Both the position numbers and the translations under genes were made by a program. The notes beneath the pieces are model-generated. The model saw only the letters and a program-made list of their open reading frames with translations. It had not been told where the DNA came from and ran no database searches. Shown here one piece after another: positions 23,308 to 34,212 of a stretch of 64,000 nt of DNA; the first letter of the stretch is position 1, and each line of letters begins with the position of its first letter. The DNA is taken from NCBI GenBank assembly GCA_014218235.1, contig CM024766.1, positions 51,301,359 through 51,365,358 on the forward strand. Direction: 5' to 3'. The DNA comes from Colocasia esculenta. Lineage: Eukaryota > Streptophyta > Magnoliopsida > Alismatales > Araceae.

Positions 23308-23320
23308 AAGTGGGGGAGGG
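23308..23320 (+). promoter_or_regulatory. Element F polypurine tract
   Basis: AAGTGGGGGAGGG directly abuts the 3' LTR, as needed for plus-strand priming. The preceding GGGGACCAAATTCTCTT corresponds to the conserved GAGGACGAAATTCTTTT-like motif of Tekay/Del elements. Confidence 0.92.
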
Positions 23321-26300
23321 TGTAGCACCGCGAAAATTTTAATTACATAAAAAATTTAAATAAATGAAAATAAATAATTTCCATAATATCGAAGTATTTA
23401 AAACATACGTATCATTATCGTATGTGCTAAAACACATCGGAACATTCCGTAAAAATTATAAATCAATCCCACACATTATTCCTAAATGTTCCACAAAGAA
23501 ATTTGAGCCAAGAAAAATCGGATTAGCCAAGTTTAAAGTGTTTTGCGACTTATTATCGTAATTCATAAATAAGTCGAAAAATCATTATCACACGTACTTG
23601 GATGAGTTGGAAAATTAAATAAAAATCATATATGGACTTAAAATAATATCCTCTAATGACCCATCAAGAAATTTGGGTCAATAAAAATCATTTGGGCTAG
23701 GTTTAAGAGTTATTGTGACTGATTATCCAAATTAAGAAACAAGTCAAAAAACCGTTAACACGGAAATACGACGCAACCAAAAATTAAATAAAAGTGTTGG
23801 AGAGACTCCCAATATTATATATTAATGACCCAATGCCTTAATTGGGCCAATGGACCACATATGACCCAAAATCAAATAAAGTAAGAAAATGCATGAAAAT
23901 TCGTAGCTTAAATAAGCTGAAATTAGAAAGAGGTAATTAGAGTTGAATTGGGAAGAGATCTTTCACTCTTGGAAACCCAAATTCGTTTTTAACTATGGTG
24001 GGAGGTTTTCTAAAGCCTCACACACTCTAATGGGGGAAGAAATCCTCAAATTAGGAAACTAATAAGCCAAAACCGTAACTTTGCTTTCCTTTTCACAATA
24101 GGACTCCTAAACACCTTGGTTGCTTAAATACTCTTCACCCAAACCCTAGGGACGAGTTCTATAACTTGCTGGGGTCATGTGGAGGAGCTCTTGGTGGCTG
24201 GAGAGTAGGAGATCAAGCATACCAAGCTCATCTTCTTCCCCAGTTCGTCTGCTACAATCTGTGCAAACCATCCTCTTGGAGTGGACCAAAGGTAGGTCAA
24301 ACCCAAATCCAATCGTGCAAGGCCTATACCCCTAGAAAGAGGGTGAAGTCTATGTTCTAACCCAAGTGGAATGCCCAATTTCTATGCAGTATACACGGAG
24401 TATTAGGCGTTCTTCAAATAGTGGTCTGAACAAGGGATTTCTGAAGAACGAGACTTCATCAACCCAGAAGGTAGGTTTTCTCGAGCCAAACCTTAAAAAA
24501 TCTTATATCAATGTGTAGAGCATCAAGTCTAGTTTCATTTCTAATTGGTTTCATCGAATTCCAATGAGTAGATTTTGAATTATAAGCGTTTTGCCAAAGT
24601 CGCGCATATTAGGGTATTTTCCTGTTTAAGTCAATTTATCACACATCTCGAGGTTATTTAAAATTGTTTAAAAATCATAGTTCTCTCCTTTGTCATATTC
24701 CCAACAACTTTCATGTTGAGACTTTTGTCTGAAGAGCCCTAGTTTAGGAGATATAAGCATTACATGATCGAACCCCTCCCTGAGTGCAGTTTTTTGCGTT
24801 TTCGGTCTGAGCCTGAACCGCGTCCAGACAGGTGGACGCGATTCAAGATGAAAGGCGTCCAGGAACTCGGACGCAATTTCGGCATTGACCAGTCCACACC
24901 CAGCGTGGGTCTACGCGCCGCCTGGGAGTCCGGACCGCTCTAAAATGCGGCGTCTGACCCCGACGTGTTTTAGAGGCTTTTCCCACCCAAGTGTTTTTTT
25001 TTTATGATTTCCTGTAGACGCATCCGAGACCCCCGATGCGTTTCAATCATTAAGGCGGCCACCCTCTTGGACGTGATTTTGACTTTTCCCCGTTTCGCTG
25101 GTTTTCACTGTGCAATGTGTACCAAAGTGCGTCCACTGTGTTGGACGCATATTCAACGTCTACCCGAGGTCTGTTTAACATGGTATCCAGTGTGTCATTT
25201 GCATATCTTGGGTCTGATCATTTCATGATATCTATTTAATGACTTAAAAGTGCTTAACTCATTTAAAAAGTTTTAAGTACACAAACATTATTCTAATTGC
25301 TTTCTTAATGACATGACCATTCATGTGACTTTTGATTCACTCTTTGTACTATTCTAACTTATTAAAATGATAATCTGTTATCTTAAAATCTTGCAATTCA
25401 TGTTTAGTTAAAGCGCATAGTTTCATGTCATGTCATGTTATCATGCTAAGTGCTTTCCGCTAGTTTGAAACCGATGGATTTTGGATTGAGATGCGTACAT
25501 CGCTACACACCTGCACATCTAGGCAGCCTTTTCTTGGGAATTTGGAAGCTCTCTACCGGTCATTTCGAATCGATAGACTAGCGACCTTTTCTCCAAGGCC
25601 TCTATAAATCTCTTCTGACCATGGATTCCCACATGGCCGACGAGTTGGTTGTACCATTGAAGTTCCCTGGAGATAGCGTGCACCTCCTCTCTCATCTTGT
25701 TCTCGTGAGTGTGATTTACAATCTAGACTAAAGCCATTAACATAAAGATTGAACTAAAGTATAAATCATACCGTTATACTGCCAAATTTATCTCTTGACC
25801 ATTGTTCTCATGAAATCATGTTCAATTTACTTATTACTCGTTCTCATCATCATCATGAACATGACATTACACATGCTTACTTGTTGAAACTCTCATTGGC
25901 CATTATTAATGACTGTGGGTATCTACATTTAAACTTTAAGTGAGATGCTGACCGGGCACGGCGAGTGTCCAAGGGCTCCAGTCTAGCCCCAATGACGGAG
26001 AGTCATAAATATACTGTTAACCATGGGGTATAATGATTACTGGTGTTGCATCTGCACTAGGAGTCGTGCGTGCGTGTTGAATGATAGATACAATAACCAC
26101 ATACACGTGTCCTAGTGTACATTCTTGATGGATCATTTCTTGGTGTACATTAGTATCTTCGTACCTGATTAAGTGAATCATGTTAAAAGTTCGTGCTCGT
26201 GCGTGCTTACTTGCGTGATATGGCCATCCTGCATTTATTGCAATTAGTGATATCTTGCGTTCTTGAAAACTATTGACATCAAGTGAAATCTTGCATGCTT

Positions 26301-26915
26301 GTACAAAGTGATCTGTTGCTAGTTCTATCTTGTCATCTTGTTCTAGATCTTGTTCTATCGTGATCACTCTATCTAGCTTGTTCATGTATCGTGTTTTAAC
26401 GTGCTTTATTCGTACATGCATATCATGACATTCATCGTGCTTACCTAGTTCTAAATTGTTAATCACTTATATCATTACCCGCACATTGAGATATAAATCC
26501 TATTGGGCTAGTTTGCTCATCTCCTACTTTTACCCAATCTAGGTGACTATGACGTTCAAGAAGATGAGCAAGTCGAGGATGGGAATGCGTCCGAGTGATG
26601 AGCATTCCAAATATGAGTCTATCTATAGTTAGTTTATTTTGAGTGTTAGAACGTGTAGTAGGAAGTGAGGAATAAAATGTACTTTTCTTTGTATTGAGTC
26701 TTAGTCCTGTAATAGTTTCTATTTGGAATACAATGAGTTAAGATTTGAATACAAGATTAGTTGAGTTCAATATTTGGGCCCTATGATGATGTATGTTGTT
26801 ATACATTTAGTGCGTGCTAGCTAGAGGCTTATTTGCCGACTGTTCACGTCTCGGGATATCGACTCGAATTATTCCGCATCATTAATATCTGCTGCGTAAT
26901 TCTCGGGACATGACA
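23321..26915 (+). repeat. Element F 3' LTR
   Basis: It is 3595 bp, TGTAGCACC...GACATGACA. It preserves the uninterrupted G1 target site (CTTTCCGCTAG) near 25454. It differs from the 5' LTR by scattered, mostly transition, substitutions. It is followed by target duplication TGTTC (26916-26920). Confidence 0.95.
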
Positions 26916-26920
26916 TGTTC

Positions 26921-28216
26921 TGAAAAGATGAGACATATTATACTTAGAATATTCATCAAAATTTATTTATGTCTGCATCTGAAACCTTTATTTAAATTGG
27001 TCTCTATCTTCATGACAGTAATCTAGTTTTTCTTCCAATACAAAAGACATGTTGCATTTATGGCTTTCAGGCGCATGGCATCTGATAGAGGTTCACCTAC
27101 CACTGTCAGAACTTGTCCATACCTCTGTTGCAAACTGACTGTCCATCTTTTATTGGTTTGAAAAAGCTATCTGTCCGAGGTTTCCATACTTTGTATTTTT
27201 CTATGACTCACCTACCTACGAAAGTATGGAGGTACCCTGTCTTTTTGTCTTGTCTTTGCTACAGATCATTTATTGAAGTACATTTTCAGCATGGAGCTTT
27301 CACAGTCCTGTTAATGAGAAGCAGACCTTCTAGCTGTGAATCTGCAACCCTCATCTGAAGACATTGGAAAGAAGCAAAGGTAGAAGAACCCATGGATAAC
27401 AAATTTAGCTATCATCCAAAGGATCCTAGATCTCTCCTCAACGGGCAAATCTCCAACGGCCACTTTTTCAAATGGCTACATTTTTTAGGAATATAAAGGA
27501 AGTTGAAGTTTGAAGAAGAAGACAGAACTGATGAACCTCAGTGAGCTTAACACTTAGCAATTTTCAGAAGCTAGAAATCTCACAAGTCTTCTTCCAAGCC
27601 ACAAGTTTGAGAGCTCCTCTTTCAGCTGATCCTCAAAGCTCTTTCAGTTTCATAGAAGTCTTGTGTTTGGGTGGCATTTGTAAATAGAAATTTTCTTGAG
27701 TCCACCCTTCTTGTTCAGAAAGGATTTGAGTTATATCTCTGATCTTTTAGCCTTTCTAAACTAGGTGTGTTTGCTCATTGTTGAGGCAAACACACAAGAA
27801 TCATTTATTCTTTTCTGTGTAATTTCTGCAGGAGGTTTGTTCCTACATTTTCCCTCTTGTATAGGGAAGACCTTATTGAAGGTAGTGTCTTGTACCCCTG
27901 TTAAGTGAAGACTTGCTTGGGAGCAAGTGGGCTTGTAATTCCTCTCAAGGGTGAGAGAAGGCCATAGTTATTGGCAGTTAGTGAAATCTCAAGTGGTTGG
28001 ACTGGATGTAAGACTTCCATGTGGAAAGGGCCGAACCAGGATAAATCTCCTTGTGCATTTGTGTGATTGTTTCCGCCAATTTACACTTGAATCACACACT
28101 ACACTAAATACTAACAAATTTATTTAGTGCTGTTTAATTTCAGATAAAATTTTAAAAGCACAAGAAGTCCTATTCACCCCCCTCTAGGACATCATTAGTG
28201 CCATTTCGATCCAACA
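26921..28216 (+). repeat. Element C 5' LTR, second part
   Basis: Continues the LTR begun at 7953, with TGTTC duplicated by the F insertion. An ATATAAAGG box at 27491-27499 is a good TATA candidate for C transcription. It ends GATCCAACA next to the primer site. Confidence 0.8.
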
Positions 28217-28218
28217 AG

Positions 28219-28230
28219 TGGTATCAGAGC
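28219..28230 (+). promoter_or_regulatory. Element C primer-binding site
   Basis: TGGTATCAGAGC, perfect, two bases after the LTR end CCAACA. Confidence 0.93.
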
Positions 28231-28268
28231 TAGGTCTTCTCAGAAGAATCTAAAGATTTGAGAAGAGA

Positions 28269-28436
28269 TGGCAGCTGAAGCTCACAACTATGAAGGCCAG
28301 TCTGTTACAAGGCCACCATTCTTTGATGGTGAAGATTATCAGTATTGGAAGATGGGATGGAGTGCTTCATCAGAGGCACAGACTTTGATCTGTGGCAGGT
28401 AATAGAACAAGGTGATTTCCAAATCATTGGTGAATC
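28269..28436 (+). pseudogene. gag: Element C gag, 5' end only
   Basis: Starts MAAEAHNYEGQSVTRPPFFD, aligned with Gag of A, B1 and D (EGQSV.RPP.FDGEDY). After YWKM one base is lost, so the rest (MECF, DLWQVIEQGDF) is readable only in another frame. It is cut at GGTGAATC by the start of the B1 LTR. Confidence 0.85.
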
Positions 28437-30464
28437 TGATGATCAGTTTGTCCCCATGTAATTTAATTAATTACACACTTATTTTTTGGTGATTAACAAA
28501 ACCTTGTCAAAAATTACTAACATATATTCCATAAGTCTTGAGCACAGGGAATATTACAGGAAAAACAAGCCAACAAGCCAATTTAGTAAGTATTACCTTT
28601 CTGAAGCATTATTAATTTCAATTCTGATGTCTCTCTAAGTCCACATCGACTTCTATTGTAAATCACAAAGATTTTCTCTGTCTACAACGATTCCCTAAGT
28701 CATCGTAACGATTTTCTCATCGCAACGATTCCTTAAGTCATCATAACGATTTGCTCATCACAACGATTCCTTAAGTCATCATAACGATTTGCTCATCGCA
28801 ATGATTCCTTAAGTCGTCATAACAATTTGCTCATCGCAACGATTCCTTATGTCGTCATAATGATTTTCTCATCACAATGATTCCTTAAGTTGTCATAATG
28901 ATTTGCTCATCGCAACGATTTCTTCGGATATCGTAACGATTTGCTCATCGCAACGATTCCTTAAGTCGTCGTAACAATTTACTCATCAAAACAATTTATT
29001 CGAATGATCGCAACGATTTGCCCTCACAACGATTCGATAAGTGATCGCATCGATTTGGTCTCGTAACGATTCCTTTAGTGATCATAATGATTTGGTCTCG
29101 TAACGATTCCTTTAGTGATCATAACGATTTGGTCTCGTAATGATTCCTTTAGTGATCATAACAATTTGGTCTCACATCGATTTTCTAAGTAAGAATAACG
29201 ATTTGATCTCTGTAACGATTCAATAAGTTACATAACGACTTGGTCGCTGACCATAACGACTCATGCATAATGATTTTCTTACGAAGTCACAACGATTTGT
29301 CTCTACATCGATTTGGTTGTTAGTGCATCAACGTGCTTATGAGCACACAACGATTTTCACGAATATCAACTCATTTGCATATAGCGATTTCATAGAAAAT
29401 AACGATTTGCCTTTCGAGCTGATTTTTGAATTTGTTGAAAAGTCAAAGTCGTCTCGTATATCTTTTTGACAGCAATGCATTTATTATGATAGTACGCATC
29501 TCTGCATGCATACAGATGTTATCATGACTATTCTCTATGCATCCTTTTTGAACAACAAAATGGCATTACTATTTTGATGAATGTTCACACCAACGATGAT
29601 TGACAACAAGAGACAGCCTAGCTGTCTACTGTTCTAGCATTTAATATATGCAGGTCACTGACAGCTCTAGTGATACAACGTTGGACAAAATAGAAGTCAA
29701 AGGATATTACAGAAGATCTTATCTCTTTACGTGCATTAAAAGATAAGAGACTGTTGACTGGAAGCTTCCAAGGATCAAGCAGTCTAACGTACACCTATGC
29801 ATGGAGACAACGGACACTTCAACGTTCGAATTTCAAATGTTGATATATATAGAAGAATGAAGTTCAAAACTCATACGAAGTGAGACAACTACAAGCGACA
29901 ACGTTTTCATCCTTCTGAAAACCCTTCTTAGAGCCAGACACAAACTCTCATTAGTTTTTTAGCTCTTACTCTCGATGCTAAGTTCACATCTGTGTGAGAG
30001 CCCTTCGGTCTGAGAAGAATCCTTGATTGTAGATCTCTTCTTCTTCTCAGTCCTTGCTTCAGATCAAGCAGTGTTCTATAAGCTTGATCTAGGGGCGTCA
30101 TCTCTTTGATCACTATTTCTTAAGTTGTTCCCTTCTGTTGTGAAGGAAGATCTGGTGGGATCCAGAGTGTGTCTTTCCCTTCTGTTGTGAAGGAGGACCT
30201 AGTGTGGTATCCAGGGGGTTGTAATTCCCTTCGGATTGAAGGAAGACTAGCTGCGCCTGGGTGTAAGGGTCCTTCAGGGGGACTGTACCCTTGGTAGTGA
30301 AATCCTGAGATTTTGCTCAGGGACTGGATGTAGGACTCCTAAGGAGAGGAGATCCGAACTAGGATAATTCCTTGTGTTGTGTGATTGTCTTTGTGTAATT
30401 ACTATTTATCTTTAAAGCCCCATTCACCCCCCCCCCCTCCTCTGGGCTTGCTAGCTGGGCAACA
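28437..30464 (+). repeat. B1 5' LTR
   Basis: TGATGATCAG...GGGCAACA, 2028 bp. It has an AACGATT-core array in the upstream half and TATATATA at 29844-29851 as TATA candidate. Short CCTTCTGTTGTGAAGGA-like repeats near 30130-30245 lie in the downstream part. Confidence 0.92.
28690..29405 (+). repeat. AACGATT-core tandem array in B1 LTR
   Basis: The 38-bp unit has cores followed alternately by TTGCTCATCGC (17-bp step) and TCCTTAAGTCGTCAT (21-bp step). Later units change to a CTCGTAACGATTCCTTTAGTGAT form. CG-decay variants (AATGATT, AACAATT) are frequent. Confidence 0.9.
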
Positions 30465-30466
30465 AG

Positions 30467-30478
30467 TGGTATCAGAGC
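30467..30478 (+). promoter_or_regulatory. B1 primer-binding site
   Basis: TGGTATCAGAGC, perfect match to the initiator Met tRNA end, two bases after the LTR. Confidence 0.94.
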
Positions 30479-30528
30479 TAGTCTCTTCGACAAAGAAGAA
30501 GATCCAACGATCTGAAGAGTAAAGATCC

Positions 30529-32304
30529 ATGGCAGCCCAAAGTCACAATGAAGGTCAGTCTGTCAACCGACCACCATTGTTCGATGGAGAAGACTATGCT
30601 TACTGGAAAACAAGAATGGAGTATTTTCTACAAGATAATGACTACCAGATATGGTCCATAGTTGAAGAAGGCGATCTCCTAGTCACCAACGAAAAGGCAA
30701 ATTAGACAGATGATGACAGGAAGAAGATTTCTTTAAACTATAAGGCTAAAAGCATTTTGTGCTGTGCTCTCAGCAAGAAAGAATTCAATAGAGTGTCAGC
30801 TTGCAAATCCGCAATGGAGATGTGGGAAAAATTGAGAATCACTTATGAAGGCACGGACAAGGTCAAGGAAACCAGGATTGACATTCTGGTAACTCAATAT
30901 GAAAGGTTCCAAATGCAGCCAGGAGAATCTATAACCCAGATGTTCAGTCGATTCACAGACATTACAAATGGGTTGACTGGACTAGGGAAGACTTATGAAA
31001 TGGGAGATATGGTCAGGAAGATTCTTAGATCTCTACCCTCTACATGGACTCCTAAAGTGACAGCCATTGAGGAGGCAAACGATCTAAAGAGAATGTCTCT
31101 GGAAAAACTCATTGGGTCCCTTATGGCTCATGAGATTAATATGGAGAGATTAGGAGAATCCTCTAGTAGGAAGAAGCACTCAAATGCACTCAAGGCCGAT
31201 GAAGACTCATCAGAAGAATCATTAGAGAACAGTGAGAGCAGCAAGGACAGTGATGATGAAGAAGCAATGCTATCCAGAAGACTGCAACGGATTCTAGCAA
31301 AGAAGAAGAAGTTCCAATCCGGCAGAAGGCATTTCAAGAAACACAAAGAGTTCAAGAAGTCAGAAGGAAAAGAGCAGAAGAAGGGTGAGCCATTATGTTA
31401 TGAGTGTAAGAAGCCAGGACACATCAGGGCAGAGTGTCCAAAACTCAAGAAAACTGAATTCAGGAAGAAGGACAGTTCAAGAAAGTGCAGAAGACATAAG
31501 AAGAAAGCCATGGCAGCAGCTTGGGACAATAGCAGTGACTCAGACAGCGAGTCAAGTTCAACCAGCGAGGAAGAAGAAAAGGCTAACCTAGCCTTCATGG
31601 CAGACGTCACAGAAAAGGTAACCTCTAACTCATCCTTTGATTCCTGCAATGATTCTGATTCAGATAACTTAGAAGACGCATTTAATGAATTATATGATAA
31701 ATATAGAGAAATATCTAAATTACTAAAAGCTAGTAAGAAAAATGTTACATGTCTAGAGAATACCAATTCAGACTTAAAATCAGAAAATGAACAACTAGAA
31801 AAGTAACTTAATGAACTCAAAAGAAGAAATGAATTGCTATGCGAAAATCTAAAAGATAAAAATGAACAAATAACAAAATTAGAAAAACAAGAAGGTTCAG
31901 ATAAACTAAAAAATGAAATCAAAATTTTAACAGAAGAAAATGATAAACTATCAAATACCTTAGAAAAGTTCACTAATGGTAAGAATTCTCTAATATTGAG
32001 AGGTGTTAGACGGTCAGGAAAAAGGAAACATGGTCTAGGCTATACGCCCCCAGATAATGAAGACACAACAGTATATCCTAAGACATATCCAACTCCAAAA
32101 TTTGTACCTGAACAAGACATAGCATACAAAGCTCACCTTAAATATCCTGAAAAAGTAACTAGAACAACATGCTGCAGTCACTACAACAAATTAGGTCACA
32201 ACAAGACTACATGTCCAACTAAATATAAAAGGTGGATAATCAAAAGGTAAAATGATGATACTAACCAACCAGGACCCAAAAGAACTTGGGTACCTAAAGC
32301 TTAA
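30529..32304 (+). pseudogene. gag: B1 gag with coiled-coil C-terminus
   Basis: Starts MAAQSHNEGQSVNRPPLFDG at 30529. Copia Gag core, acidic/serine stretch, basic stretch, CCHC knuckle CYECKKPGHIRAEC (around 31400), a second acidic serine-rich stretch (SDSDSESSSTSEEEE), then a long Asn/Lys/Glu heptad-like region that looks like a coiled coil, and the end TWVPKA. In-frame stops: TAG 30703-30705 (tryptophan in A and D), TAA 31804-31806 (glutamine in D) and TAA 32248-32250. The gag stop TAA at 32302-32304 overlaps an ATG (TAATG) in the pol frame. Positions 31618 (GTAACC) to 32318 (TTTCAG) form a GT-AG interval of 701 bp. Confidence 0.9.
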
Positions 32305-32318
32305 TGTTTTTATTTCAG
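31618..32318 (+). other. Candidate gag-pol intron in B1 (701 bp)
   Basis: The upstream exon ends AAAAG at a codon boundary of gag, and the interval starts GTAACC. It ends TGTTTTTATTTCAG, a strong acceptor-like tract, and the next codon is in the protease frame. Removal fuses the N-terminal part of Gag to Pol in phase. Element A has exactly this junction. This is inferred by comparison and not shown by RNA. Confidence 0.6.
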
Positions 32319-32355
32319 AGAAATCTTCAAGCATCCAAATGGTATTTAGATAGTG

Positions 32356-32455
32356 NNNNNNNNNNNNNNNNNNNNNNNNNNNNNNNNNNNNNNNNNNNNN
32401 NNNNNNNNNNNNNNNNNNNNNNNNNNNNNNNNNNNNNNNNNNNNNNNNNNNNNNN
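32356..32455. other. Assembly gap of 100 N
   Basis: Exactly 100 undetermined bases, a common placeholder length for a gap of unknown size. The left flank is the start of copia protease and the right flank is copia RT, but the two sides belong to different elements according to LTR subfamily and insertion target. Confidence 0.99.
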
Positions 32456-33798
32456 TGATCACTAGAAACAAGCCAGATTGGTAGCTGAAGGCTATTTCAA
32501 GAGGAAGGCATGATTTCGATGAAACCTATGCACCCGTAGCTAGACTTGAGACAATTAGAATTTTACTTGCTTATGCATCTGCATTGGATTTAAAACTTTT
32601 TCAAATGGATGTAAAATCGGCTTTTCTAAATGTTTACATAAAGGAGGAAGTTTATGTAGAACAACCTCCCGGTTTTGATGATATCTATTTGCCAAATCAG
32701 TATTAAATTGCACAAGGCTTTATATGGTTTGAAACAAGCACCTAGAGCATGGTATGAACGATTAAGTGTATTTTGTTAAACCATGGATTTATTAGAGGAA
32801 AGTAGATAACACATTATTCATTAAGTCTAAAGTTAAAAATGTGTTACTTGTTCAAATCTATGTTGATGATATAATATTTGGTTCTACTGATAAATCTCTT
32901 TGCAAGTACTTTGAAAAGCTTATGCATGGAGAATTTGAAATGAGCATGATGGGGGAACTTAATTATTTCCTCGGATTGCAAATCAAGCAAGGAAAAGAAG
33001 GTTGTCACATTTGTCAAGCCAAGTACACCAAAGAGCTACTAAAGAAATTTGGTTTTGAAAACGCCAAGCACTGTCAACACCAATGAGCACATCTACAAGG
33101 CTAGATAGTGACAAGGAATGGTAAGAAAGTAGACCAAAAGCTCTACAGAGGTATGATAGGTTCATTACTTATTTGACAGCAAGTAGACCTGATATATTGT
33201 TTAGTGTATGCATGTGTGCTAGGTATCAGACAGACCTTAGAGAGTCTCATTTATTAGTGTCAAACGTATCTTTAGATACTTATCAAGAACTCCTGATATA
33301 GGATTGTGGTATCCAAAATCATGTAAAATAAATTTAGTAGGATACTCTGATGCTGATTACGCTGGATGCAAGACATATAGGAAAAGCACCAGTGGATGTT
33401 GTCAATTTCTTGCAGGTTATTTGATTTCATGGTCCTCAAAGAAGCAAAATTTAGTGGCACTGTCAACAGCTGAAGCTGAGTACGTGGCTGCTGGAAGCTG
33501 CTGTACACAACTCCTATGGATCAAGCAGCAACTTGAGGATTATGGGCTACACATCAAGGCAATTCCCTTGCTGTGCGACAACACCAGTGCGATAAATCTT
33601 AACAAGAATCTAGTTCAGCACTCAAGGACAAAGCATATAGAGGTTAGATGTCATTTTATTCGTGATCATGTAGCTAATGGTAATATAGATATTTCTTTTA
33701 TAGATACGCAAAATCAGTTAGCAGATATATTCACAAAAGCCTTACCTGAAGAGAGATTTACGTCTCTTAGAAGGGAATTAGACATGTGTAATTTGTGA
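32456..33798 (+). pseudogene. pol: B2 pol: reverse transcriptase and RNase H
   Basis: Begins within RT ([28 protein letters not shown]), with the catalytic YVDDIIFGS near 32860-32890 and MMGELNYFLGLQIKQ. RNase H follows: GYSDADYAGCK, STAEAEYVAA, LLCDNTSAI, ADIFTKALPEERF. The final stop is TGA at 33796-33798. Small indels near 32700, 32790, 33070 and 33160-33300 break the frame repeatedly, so it is not functional. The RNase H end aligns closely with D at 51300-51813. Confidence 0.88.
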
Positions 33799-33838
33799 TA
33801 GAGTTGTCTACAAATAACTGAAATAATAATTATTTCAG

Positions 33839-34212
33839 AATTTCAATTATTCTCTCTCCTAAAATTAAGCTAAATCCTTAAAGATCGCTTGCGTCATAAA
33901 AATCTTTGACAGTTTATTATTTTAAAGGTATTTATTCATCACGAACCTGTCTATGTTTTGTCATTTCCGCATTTATGGCGCCATCCTCTCAAAAGTCTCC
34001 TTATCTTTATCTGATAAAACCCGAAATCTATGTCACAACGATTCACCTCCTGCTCTCATCTCTTTCAACTTGCCTGAGACGATAAACTCCATCGACTCCA
34101 GAATCGACTTCGTGCGATTTCAAAGCTTCCACTCTTTCCCGCGAGAAATTTCTTGAGGGCTTCTGCTCCAATCTTCCTTCCAACCATCCAGAACCTTTTT
34201 CTACTCAAAACC
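33839..34212 (+). other. B2 pol-ORF3 spacer with acceptor-like site and E2F-like motif
   Basis: About 40 nt after the pol stop is TAATAATTATTTCAG (AG at 33837-33838), matched in D by CATAATTTTTTAG at the same place. TTTCCCGC at 34135-34142 fits the E2F consensus TTTSSCGC, followed by GAGAAATTTCTTGAGGG, which D also has after its CCCGCGAAG. This looks like a leader or subgenomic promoter region for ORF3. Its function is inferred only. Confidence 0.4.

Larger units (their letters stand above)
8767..26915 (+). mobile_element. Element F: gag-only Ty3/gypsy element with 3.6-kb LTRs, carrying G1
   Basis: Both ends are defined: LTRs start TGTAGCACC and end GACRTGACA, and the 5-bp target duplication TGTTC lies at 8762-8766 and 26916-26920. 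The 5' LTR is interrupted by G1 (10907-20283). Without G1 and its TTCCG duplication the LTRs are 3596 and 3595 bp. The internal part is only 21745-23320: primer site, gag, then a polypurine tract. Protease, RT, RNase H and integrase are absent. This layout matches what has been called TR-GAG, a non-autonomous LTR element that keeps only gag and needs Pol from a relative. Element H in this window carries a closely similar gag with pol. Confidence 0.93.
7953..28436 (+). mobile_element. Element C: Sirevirus-like copia, split by F and cut by B1
   Basis: Its 5' LTR lies at 7953-8766 and resumes at 26921-28216. The gap is element F, proved by its TGTTC target duplication. The primer site at 28219 and the start of gag at 28269 follow. 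At 28437 the gag is interrupted by the LTR of element B1. The remainder of C would lie beyond B1 and is not seen before the N gap. Removing F leaves an LTR of about 2.11 kb, the same size class as A, B1 and D, but its sequence and repeat motif differ, so it is a separate family. Confidence 0.8.
28437..32355 (+). mobile_element. Element B1: Sirevirus-type copia, 5' half up to the assembly gap
   Basis: Contains a 5' LTR, primer site, gag and the first codons of protease (YLDS at 32343) before the run of N. It is inserted into the gag of element C. Its LTR is of the same subfamily as D (TTTGTCCCCATG, TATTCCATAAGTCTTGAGC) and is clearly diverged from the LTR at 38112-40508, so the part right of the gap is treated as a different element. 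Confidence 0.85.
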
